Source: Streptomyces sp. SID13726
GTDB lineage: Bacteria > Actinomycetota > Actinomycetes > Streptomycetales > Streptomycetaceae
Reading direction: 5' to 3'
Assembly (NCBI RefSeq): GCF_010548375.1
Contig: NZ_JAAGLY010000037.1
Coordinates: 1 to 64,000 of the forward strand
Length of the DNA: 64,000 nucleotides
Position numbers and translations under genes: made by a program
The notes under the pieces: model-generated
Told to the model about the DNA's origin: nothing
What the model saw: only the letters and a program-made list of their open reading frames with translations
Database searches by the model: none
Part shown: positions 58,023-64,000 of the stretch, piece by piece
Layout: each line of letters starts with the position of its first letter
Numbering within the stretch: the stretch's first letter is position 1

Positions 58023-58450
58023 CAGCACGGGTGACCCCCGCCCCTGAGGTCCGTGAACAACTCCGCAGTGACCGTGTGCCCGTCGTCGCTCTCGTGGACG
58101 ACGACCCGGTGAGCGATCACGCTGACCATGCCCAGGCCCCGGCCGTGCTCGGCGTCCTGGTCCTGGCGCTCGATCTTCGGAGCGGTGCCAGCGCCTCCGT
58201 CGTCCGTGACCGACATCGCGATGACCTGTGCCGACACCGCCAAGGCCAGATGGAAGCTGCCCGAGTCCTGGCCGCTGGCGGTGTGGAGGATCGCGTTCGC
58301 GCTCAGTTCGCTCACGATCAGTTCGGCGTCCTCGGCCAACGGTGATCCACGCAGGATGTCGCGGGTCCAGCGGCGGGCCCGGCTGACCTCTTCCGGGAAA
58401 CCTGGGCAAGTGAGTCCCCAGACCTGGGCTGTACTCATATACTCGTGCAT
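58022..58450 (-). CDS. RsbW-like ATP-binding (anti-sigma kinase-type) protein
   Basis: About 142 aa (the ATG at 58450 has only a weak GAAGAAA; 58438 is an alternative). The HATPase_c_2 fold of serine-kinase anti-sigma factors is visible: a helix FPEEVSRARRWTRDIL, then LIVSELSANAILHT (N box), VTDDGGAGTAP (G1) and RGLGMVSVIAHRV (G2). Partners are unknown; Streptomyces has many orphan copies. It is coupled to the 132-aa gene downstream. Confidence 0.85.
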   Translation of the reverse strand: MHEYMSTAQVWGLTCPGFPEEVSRARRWTRDILRGSPLAEDAELIVSELSANAILHTASGQDSGSFHLALAVSAQVIAMSVTDDGGAGTAPKIERQDQDAEHGRGLGMVSVIAHRVVVHESDDGHTVTAELFTDLRGGGHPC

Positions 58451-58496
58451 ACAAGTTTCTTCGTGCTGGTAGGCCGCCAAGTGCAGCGGGTTCGGG

Positions 58497-58928
58497 CTAG
58501 ACGAGTTTCACGCCGTCGTGGGCGCGGATGGCAGGTGGAGACGCCGCGTCCATCGCGTCCAGGACGCGGATGGCGTATGCCTCGTCGGCAAGCTCGGAGA
58601 CTTCTTCGCGGGTGGCCCAGCGCAGTGCGCGGGTCTCGTCGCCGGTGGTGGGAGTGCCGTCGGCGGCCTGGCAGCGGAAGACCAGGGAGACGATCAGACC
58701 CGTCATGTTCTTGTAGACGCCGGTCAGGGTCGCCGGAAGGGCGATCTTGATGCCGGTCTCTTCGAGGACTTCTCGTTGCAGGGCCTCGGGAATGGTCTCC
58801 TCGCGTTCGAGGACGCCGCCCGGGGGCTCCCACTGGCCGTTGTCGCGGCGCTGGATCAGGAGAGCCCGGCCATGGTCGTCGATGACGACTCCGGCCACGC
58901 TTACGGAGTGCGGGCGTTCTGTGCTCAC
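58497..58928 (-). CDS. NUDIX hydrolase, Pra-like
   Basis: 143 aa from GTG 58928, behind GAGG. The NUDIX box is intact: GGVLEREETIPEALQREVLEETG. It hydrolyses a nucleoside-diphosphate-linked substrate, unidentified. In pSAM2-type integrative elements a NUDIX-family protein (Pra) activates replication and transfer, and it is paired with a GntR-type KorSA; here a GntR gene is divergent 85 nt away, so this pair looks like the regulatory module of such an element. Confidence 0.85.
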   Translation of the reverse strand: MSTERPHSVSVAGVVIDDHGRALLIQRRDNGQWEPPGGVLEREETIPEALQREVLEETGIKIALPATLTGVYKNMTGLIVSLVFRCQAADGTPTTGDETRALRWATREEVSELADEAYAIRVLDAMDAASPPAIRAHDGVKLV

Positions 58929-59013
58929 GTTCCTCGGCCCTCTCGGATGGCTAGGCTCTCCACCGTAGCAACAACACTCGCCCACACGTCTAGATACCTA
59001 AAGGAGTGCACTC

Positions 59014-59805
59014 GTGACCCCTGCTCTTCCCTCCGGCCAGCTCGGTGATCTCGACCCCACGAGCGACCGTGCGGTCTTTAGGCAGATCGCCGACCAGCTG
59101 CGCGAAGCCATCGACCGCGGCCGGTTCAGGGAGGGCGAGAAGCTGCCCTCCGAGGCGGAGCTTGTGGACCACTACGGCGTATCCCGGATGACCGTCCGCA
59201 ACTCCTTCTCCATCCTCCAGGGGGAAGGACTCGTCCACGCCGAACACGGCAAGGGCGTCTTCGTCCGACCCCGCCCGCCCGTACGGCGCCTCGCCTCCGA
59301 CCGCTTCGCCCGCCGGCATCGCGAGCAGGGCAAGTCCGCGTTCATCGTCGAGGCGGACACAGTCGGCAGCCATCCCCAGGTCGACAGCCTTCAGGTCAAG
59401 GAAGAGAAGGCCAGTCAGGACATCTCCACCCGGCTCGGCTCCGTCCGGCGCGTGCTCGCCCGGCGCCGGCGCTACCTCCTCGACGGCCGGCCGGTCGAGT
59501 TCGCCACCTCCTACCTCCCCCTCGACATCGCCCGCGGCACGCAGATCACCGAACCCAACCCCGGCCCAGGCGGCATCTACGCCCGCCTCGAAGAACTCGG
59601 CCACCACCTCGACCACTTCGAAGAGGAGATCCGCGCCCGCATGCCCTCACCAACCGAGGTCAAGACGCTCCGGCTGGCATCCGGCGTGCCCGTCATACAC
59701 CTCATCCGCACCGCCTTCGACACCGAGGGACGGGCCGTCGAGGTCTGCGACACGGTCATGGCGGCAGACGCATACGTCCTGGCCTACCAGCTCCCCGCGA
59801 CCTGA
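59014..59805 (+). CDS. GntR/HutC-family regulator (KorSA-like)
   Basis: 263 aa from GTG 59014 with AAAGGAG 7 nt upstream. The winged helix at about residues 20-85 has AVFRQIADQLREAIDRGRF, then SEAELVDHYGVSRMTVRNSF and HGKGVFVRP. The C-terminal UTRA ligand domain (about 95-255) ends with the usual strand pattern VCDTVMAADAYVLAYQL. As with KorSA it may repress the divergent NUDIX gene from the 85-bp shared promoter, where TCTAGATACCTA is the most AT-rich segment. Confidence 0.9.
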   Translation: MTPALPSGQLGDLDPTSDRAVFRQIADQLREAIDRGRFREGEKLPSEAELVDHYGVSRMTVRNSFSILQGEGLVHAEHGKGVFVRPRPPVRRLASDRFARRHREQGKSAFIVEADTVGSHPQVDSLQVKEEKASQDISTRLGSVRRVLARRRRYLLDGRPVEFATSYLPLDIARGTQITEPNPGPGGIYARLEELGHHLDHFEEEIRARMPSPTEVKTLRLASGVPVIHLIRTAFDTEGRAVEVCDTVMAADAYVLAYQLPAT

Positions 59806-59830
59806 CCGCATGGTCGGCAGGAGTGCGGTG

Positions 59831-60196
59831 TTAGGGGGCGGGCTGCTCCGGGGCCTCGGTGGCTGGCGCGGGGAACATGGCGCCGATGTTCTCCCACGTG
59901 AAGCCGTTCTGCCAGTCCGGCCTGTCGGCGGCCCAGTCGACGAGCGTCTGACCGACCTTCTCCTGCGAGGTGGTCAGCGTTTGGTAATGCTCTGCGGGGA
60001 CGCCGTTTCGGAACTCCAGTTGGTACGTGGTCTCGTCGCGAAACCAGACCTGGATGTACCAGTCGCCCTCACGCCTCTCGTCCTTCCGCTCAAGAAGCAC
60101 GTGGTCTCCAGGTCGCAGGTCGGCGACCATCGCGCCTATCGCAGGCTCCGACGGGTGCTCCAGCACATGGCCTTGACTGTCAGTCGCAATCAGCAT
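59831..60196 (-). CDS. 121-aa protein, function unknown
   Basis: ATG 60196. A beta-rich soluble product: MLIATDSQGHVLEHPSEP, RPGDHVLLERKDERREGDWY, IQVWFRDETTYQLEFRNG. An acidic C-terminal tail ends in Pro-rich residues. Its stop lies 26 nt from the end of the GntR gene. No family is recognised; the size and charge recall immunity or adaptor proteins, but nothing decides it. Confidence 0.6.
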   Translation of the reverse strand: MLIATDSQGHVLEHPSEPAIGAMVADLRPGDHVLLERKDERREGDWYIQVWFRDETTYQLEFRNGVPAEHYQTLTTSQEKVGQTLVDWAADRPDWQNGFTWENIGAMFPAPATEAPEQPAP

Positions 60197-60508
60197 GGGC
60201 AGAGCATGCCGCAGGGGACTGACAATGACCCCCGCCGAGCAGGGCGGTGCCGAAGTCCGCGACGCTTCCCGAACTCATACACCTCATCATGCACACTCAT
60301 GTAGCCGAGTAGATAGCCAACTCCTCTTGTGTGCCATCGGCGTTGAGACCTCCGCCGCCACGCCCCCTCATCTAGGCCCCTGAACCCAAGGTCCGGACGG
60401 CGAGTCCTCCCTGATCAAGGTCACCGTGCCCGAGGGCGGCGTCTCCGAGAGGCTGAACCCGGTGCCGGCGGCCGTCCCTACGGTGACGCGTAGCACCCGA
60501 CAACAGCG
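60197..60508. other. 312-bp stretch without an intact gene
   Basis: Some kinase-like N-terminal codons may extend upstream of 60509, but they are interrupted. No RNA gene or repeat is seen. Confidence 0.4.
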
Positions 60509-61330
60509 GTGCGGCCACCCCGGGTTGGTGATCAACCGCGTCGCCGGACGGAACAGCGGCTGGTCCTGAGCCGTAGGGGCTCCACGGTCTGGGAGGTGGA
60601 CGGCCCCCGTGGTCGCCACGCCGTGAAACTCGGCCATCCGATCGAGGCCACCGGTGAGTGGCCGGCCCAACCCTGGACCGCGCTTGCGCCCGCACGCGAA
60701 GGGGCCGTGCTGCACCGTCTCGGCTCGGGTGAGGTCGCGTACGGCGAGTGGGAGCGCGGGACCTGGAACGTCCAGCCGTGGCACGAGGGGCCAGACCTGC
60801 ACCGCATCTGAGAGCCCTGCCGCAGGCGCGGCTCATCCATCGCACCGCACAACAGCGTGGCACTCGGCTGCGTCGAAGCGCTGGCAGAACTCCACGTACG
60901 GGGCTGGGCACACGGCGACGTGCAGCCTGCCCACTTCATCATCGGGCCGGTACGAACCCACCTCATCGACCTCGCACTCGCCCGCGGCGGGCAGGTACCT
61001 GAGAGTTACGACTTCCCGTTCCGCGGCTGCCTCGTCCACTACGAGGCACCAGAGATCGCTCGCAGCGTGCTCGACATCGGAGAAGCCGAGCCGACGCAGG
61101 AGGCCGACATCTACGCCCTCGGGGCGTCCCTCCTGATCTCAGCCACCGGGTGGCGATCGGTCGAGTACCCGGACGACGCTCCGCGCGCCGTCCAGAGAGA
61201 AGCAGTGGCGAACGGAAGGCGCCGCCCTGTGAAGGCGCCCGGTGAGCTGGGCGACCTGGTCGACGCGATGCTCAGCCACGCTCCCGAGGATCGGCCAACG
61301 ATCGACGAGGTGGGCAAAGCCCTGAGCTGA
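60509..61330 (+). pseudogene. Protein-kinase-like gene with an internal stop
   Basis: One frame throughout. It opens with beta-strand N-lobe sequence (RLVLSRRGSTVWEVDGPRG, then HAVKLGHPI, where the Lys is the ATP-binding one), is stopped at TGA 60809, and continues at GTG 60857 with EALAELHVRGWAHGDVQPAH (the catalytic loop HGD instead of HRD), IDLALARG in place of DFG, and an alpha-F-like YEAPEI...DIYALG. The stop falls where relatives have LWEPYR, so TGG to TGA is likely. Two separate proteins are a less likely reading. Confidence 0.75.
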
Positions 61331-61418
61331 TCCCACGGCCCGTTCCGCCGAGCCCCTGCCGGTGCGGGCGAAACCGACAACAGGGGATGCAGTCAAACAC
61401 TGCCGTCGAGGCATAAAG

Positions 61419-61452
61419 CAGAGGCCCTGTGGATCTCTCCACAGGGCCTCTG
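61419..61452 (-). terminator. Terminator of tRNA-Arg (island copy)
   Basis: Perfect 15-bp stem CAGAGGCCCTGTGGA / TCCACAGGGCCTCTG with a 4-nt loop, 8 nt beyond the tRNA. Confidence 0.85.
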
Positions 61453-61459
61453 TCTGCTG

Positions 61460-61532
61460 TGCACTCGGCAGGATTCGAACCTGCAACCTTCTGATCCGTA
61501 GTCAGATGCTCTATCCGTTAAGCTACGAGTGC
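61460..61532 (-). tRNA. tRNA-Arg(ACG)
   Basis: Acceptor GCACTCG/CGAGTGC, anticodon loop CTACGGA (ACG, wobble A to be deaminated by TadA), T loop TTCGAAT, discriminator A, no encoded CCA. The 3' half is the island's right attachment site. Confidence 0.95.
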
Positions 61533-61679
61533 TTGTTGTCTTTCTTGCCGGTCCCGGTCCTTTCGGCCCGCTCGCGGCGACAGGAAGAACATTACATGAC
61601 TGCCGCCGCCATGTGAAATCCGTTTGCCGTAGCCCTTGTGACCTGCGGAAACACCCATCTGGGGGTGGGGGACGACGAC

Positions 61680-61708
61680 GAAGCCCCGGTCCAGTGGACC
61701 GGGGCTTC
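61680..61708 (-). terminator. Terminator of tRNA-Ser(GCT)
   Basis: Perfect 13-bp stem GAAGCCCCGGTCC / GGACCGGGGCTTC with a 3-nt loop, 12 nt beyond the tRNA. Confidence 0.85.
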
Positions 61709-61720
61709 GGTGATCTTGCG

Positions 61721-61811
61721 CGGAGGCGGAGGGATTTGAACCCTCGATGGGATTTGCGTCCCAAACCGCATTAGCAGTGCGGCGCCATAGACCGGACTAG
61801 GCGACGCCTCC
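61721..61811 (-). tRNA. tRNA-Ser(GCT)
   Basis: Class II tRNA, 91 nt. Acceptor GGAGGCG/CGCCTCC, anticodon loop CTGCTAA (GCT), long variable arm, T loop TTCAAAT, discriminator G; CCA not encoded. Confidence 0.95.
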
Positions 61812-62046
61812 AGCACAGCCGCCCGCGCGAGCGCGAGTGGTGCGTGCAGATGATGACACAGTCGAAGGTCGTGCCACCAATCGGCACCCACGGTACTAGG
61901 CGGGCGGGGCGCAGGGCAAAGTGCTTCCGGACCACATCCGGACCGCACCCAAACCACACCCGAACCCCACCGGGCCGCATCCCAACCACAACACCCCGGC
62001 AACAGCCCGGCAGCAACGTCCAGCCGCCCCCCGCGTTAGTCAGGGC

Positions 62047-62475
62047 ATGTCATACGTCACCCCGCTGCGCCGGCTCGCCCGGTTAAGCCCGCTGCCCCTC
62101 GTCCTCGCCGCCCTGGCGCCGACCCATGCCTCGGCGTACGCCCCCGCCGGCGACCATCTCACCGTCACCGTCCGGGACGCCGGCGGCGGTGCCGACGGGA
62201 CCTTCGTGGTCGACTGCCACCCCGCCCGCGGCACGCATCCCGACCCCGCCGGCGCCTGCGCGGCCCTTGAGCGGAACACCCGGTGGGGCAAGGACACCTT
62301 CGCCCCCGTGCCCGAGGGCAGCGTCTGCACGATGCTCTACGGCGGTCCCGCCACCGCGCATGTCACGGGAACCTGGGCCGGGCGTCCCGTCGACGCCCGC
62401 TTCGACCGGAGCAACGGCTGCGAGACCGCCCGCTGGGACCGCTTCGTACCGCTCCTCCCCAGCACAGGCACGTAG
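62047..62475 (+). CDS. SSI-family subtilisin-type protease inhibitor
   Basis: Secreted inhibitor, 142 aa from ATG 62047 (MSYVTPLRRLARLSPLPLVL is the signal). The mature part has the SSI cysteine pattern: VDCHPARGTHPDPAGACAAL, then the reactive loop VCTMLYGGPA (by alignment to SSI, P1 is Met, P1' Leu), and CETARWDRF. The usual end of SSI (ECEMNAHG...VFAF) is replaced by RFVPLLPSTGT and the stop codon comes from the first bases of the MITE at 62474. The ribosome site is weak. Confidence 0.88.
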   Translation: MSYVTPLRRLARLSPLPLVLAALAPTHASAYAPAGDHLTVTVRDAGGGADGTFVVDCHPARGTHPDPAGACAALERNTRWGKDTFAPVPEGSVCTMLYGGPATAHVTGTWAGRPVDARFDRSNGCETARWDRFVPLLPSTGT

Positions 62476-62577
62476 GGCCTGTCGTTTGGATCAGTCCGCC
62501 GTCGTGGGGTCTGGCACGCTCGGCTCGGCCAGGACACACCGCTTCTCACAGCCGGCCTCATCCAAACGACAGGCCCT
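62474..62577. mobile_element. 104-bp MITE-like element
   Basis: Perfect 18-bp inverted ends AGGGCCTGTCGTTTGGAT (62474-62491) and complement (62560-62577), non-coding middle of about 68 bp. Such ends recur across Streptomyces genomes in short intergenic elements (from memory). Confidence 0.75.
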
Positions 62578-62675
62578 CGCCCCCGGGAGGCGGTCACACG
62601 TTCTACCTCACTTCGTCGTGCGACCTCCCTCTCATCCGGCACCCCCGCACAACCGCTGCGCTTAGACTCCCTCGC

Positions 62676-62732
62676 GTGACACGTCGCGGGCCCCTTGGCA
62701 AGATGGCCCGAGCGGTCGGCAAGGTGCGGTAA
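62676..62732 (+). CDS. Possible 18-aa basic leader peptide
   Basis: GTG 62676 to TAA 62732 encodes MTRRGPLGKMARAVGKVR. A TTAGACT -10-like box lies only 7-9 nt upstream, so the mRNA could start at this codon. It ends 17 nt before the GTG of the sensor gene and its last codons overlap no other signal. Could be a translated leader or chance. Confidence 0.35.
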   Translation: MTRRGPLGKMARAVGKVR

Positions 62733-62749
62733 CAGGGAGGAAGCGTCTC

Positions 62750-64000
62750 GTGAGCAGCAGGCCATCCCGAGGCGCTGCTCGCCTCGCAGCCATACTCGAC
62801 GCGCTTCCCGACGCGTTGGTGCTGGTCAACGCCAATGGGACCGTCGTCAACGCCAACACCATCGCGCTGGAGGCGTTCGAGGCGCCGGGCACCGCGCTCG
62901 TGGGGCGGGGGCTGCTCGATCTGCTGCCGCAGTTCGACTCGCGGCTCATCCCGGGGTCCATGCGGCGGCCCGACCACATGGACCCGCGCGGGCGGACCAA
63001 GCCGACCAGGATGGTGGCCAGGAGGACCGACGGCACCGAGTTCCCCGTCGAGGTCACCAGCGCCAACCTGGAGAACGGCCAGCAGGCGTACGACGGTTAC
63101 GGCTACAGCGGCGACGAGCTGCTCATGCTCGTCGTACGCGACCTGACCGGGACCGTCGACACCGAGGCCGAGCTGGCGCGTTCGCAGCGGCAGACCGAGA
63201 TGATCCTGCGGGCCGCCGCCGAGGGCGTCGTAGGGACTGATACCGACGGGCGGATCGTGCTCGTCAACCCGGCCGCCGCCCAGATACTGGGTTACCGGGC
63301 CAGCGACCTCGGCGGGCGCGAGCTGCACGATCTGATCCTGCACTCGCGCGCCGACGGCACCCCCTTCCCGTACGAGGAGTCCCCGCTCGCCGACACCCTG
63401 CGCTCCGGGCGCAAGCACCGGGTGCGCGGGCAGGTGCTGTGGTCCAAGAAGGGTGAGAAGGTCCCGGTCGACCTGACGACCGCCCCCGTGCGCGACGGCG
63501 ACCAGCTCGTCGGCGCCGTGCTCACCTTCACCGACCGGCGGCCCTACGACGCCCTCGCCGACGAGAAGTCCGCCGCGGACAAGGCGCACGCCGAGGAAGT
63601 GGAGCGGCTGGAGGAGGAGCACGCCTCCGAGCTCACCGCGCTGCGCCAGAAGCACATCGCCGAGCTGGAGGAGCTCCAGGAGCAGCACGACGAGGAACTC
63701 GCCGCGGGTGAGGACCGGTACGCGGCGCTCGGGGAGCGCGAGAAGGACCGTTACGAGGCCCTCGCCGGACGGCACGACCAGCTGCTGACGCTGCTGGGAC
63801 GCTCGTTGCGCGGGCCCCTCGACGAACTGCGCCGCGAGCTGTCCGCGCTCGCCGCCGACGACGCCGGACAGCTGTGGCCCGAGGCCAACCAGGTCCTGCA
63901 CCACCTCTCGGCCGGCTACTCCCGCATCACCAACCTCATCGACAACGTCCTCGGCTACCAGCTCCTCGACGCGGGCACCGACAGCGTCGCCCGTACGAAG
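62750..64000 (+). CDS. PAS-domain sensor protein (5' part)
   Basis: GTG 62750 follows GGGAGGAA at 8 nt; 417 codons are visible and the gene runs off the edge. PAS 1 spans about residues 12-135 (DALPDALVLVNANGTVVNAN), PAS 2 about 150-262 (EGVVGTDTDGRIVLVNPAAA...GDQLVGAVLTFTDR). A coiled coil of about 75 residues follows, Glu/Lys/Ala-rich. Then comes a segment like the start of HisKA, GRSLRGPLDELRRELSALA, which lacks the phosphoacceptor His of SHELRTPL. Whether a HATPase, receiver or Hpt domain follows cannot be seen. No transmembrane segment is visible, so it is probably cytosolic. Confidence 0.88.
   Translation, partial: MSSRPSRGAARLAAILDALPDALVLVNANGTVVNANTIALEAFEAPGTALVGRGLLDLLPQFDSRLIPGSMRRPDHMDPRGRTKPTRMVARRTDGTEFPVEVTSANLENGQQAYDGYGYSGDELLMLVVRDLTGTVDTEAELARSQRQTEMILRAAAEGVVGTDTDGRIVLVNPAAAQILGYRASDLGGRELHDLILHSRADGTPFPYEESPLADTLRSGRKHRVRGQVLWSKKGEKVPVDLTTAPVRDGDQLVGAVLTFTDRRPYDALADEKSAADKAHAEEVERLEEEHASELTALRQKHIAELEELQEQHDEELAAGEDRYAALGEREKDRYEALAGRHDQLLTLLGRSLRGPLDELRRELSALAADDAGQLWPEANQVLHHLSAGYSRITNLIDNVLGYQLLDAGTDSVARTK

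Larger units (their letters stand above)
48253..61499. mobile_element. Genomic island integrated in tRNA-Arg(ACG)
   Basis: Bounded by the 39-bp repeat above; each end has its own hairpin terminator on the outer side of the tRNA 3' sequence. Contents: accessory genes, two complete IS elements, an IS110-family remnant and a pSAM2-like NUDIX/GntR pair. No integrase, excisionase, Tra translocase or prophage gene is visible, so it is presumably a decayed integrative element. Confidence 0.8.

Overview
The window is high-GC actinobacterial DNA and almost certainly Streptomyces. The evidence is the strong G/C bias at third codon positions, GTG starts, Tat and lipoprotein exports, a DmdR-type iron box, tandem SigB-family sigma genes and an SSI-type protease inhibitor. 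The gene order dnaX, SRP RNA, siderophore genes, HerA-like ATPase, upp, tadA, sigF, sigN, MarR/MFS matches, from memory, the core arm of the S. coelicolor chromosome around SCO4067 down to SCO4010. Nothing was searched, so all family assignments are by reading.

Layout. 1-1.8 kb: dnaX (cut by the window edge), SRP RNA and tRNA-Ser(GGA). 1.9-6.2 kb: a small accessory patch with a DUF234-type ATPase behind a large palindrome, two unrecognised proteins and a lipoprotein. 6.4-10.7 kb: FG-GAP protein, PhoD phosphatase and a DUF4232 lipoprotein. 10.8-16 kb: two SDR oxidoreductases, a decayed DUF72 gene, a CopC-CopD copper protein and a cupin. 15.4-19 kb: an iron-box divergon holding an IucB-like acetyltransferase and a cytosolic penicillin-acylase-like hydrolase on one side and a siderophore-interacting flavoprotein on the other. 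19-24.2 kb: DNA-repair, membrane and HerA-like genes. 24.2-30.4 kb: upp through sigN, bracketed by two inverted copies of a roughly 400-bp intergenic repeat. 30.4-35.7 kb: a MarR regulator, an MFS pump fused to Ig-like repeats, and a YceI protein carrying the same kind of repeat. 35.8-44.4 kb: a TetR/MFS pair, then a response regulator / kinase / GT2-GtrA / GT39 operon. 44.5-48.2 kb: DUF2797, small membrane proteins, MarR, GtrA and a broken NUDIX gene.

48.25-61.5 kb is a genomic island in tRNA-Arg(ACG). A 39-bp, two-mismatch copy of the tRNA 3' end lies at 48253-48291, so the island is about 13.2 kb. It carries a SUKH-type immunity protein, a winged-helix (Rep-like) gene behind three iterons, a low-GC 808-aa fusion of a PD-(D/E)XK nuclease to a P-loop NTPase (the best candidate for an undescribed defence gene), two abutting IS5-family insertion sequences, a frameshifted IS110-family transposase, a pSAM2-like NUDIX/GntR pair and a kinase-like gene killed by one stop codon. 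No integrase is visible, so the island looks immobilised.

61.6-64 kb returns to core: tRNA-Ser(GCT), an SSI-family inhibitor whose stop codon lies in a 104-bp MITE-like element, and a PAS sensor protein that runs off the right edge behind a possible 18-aa leader peptide.
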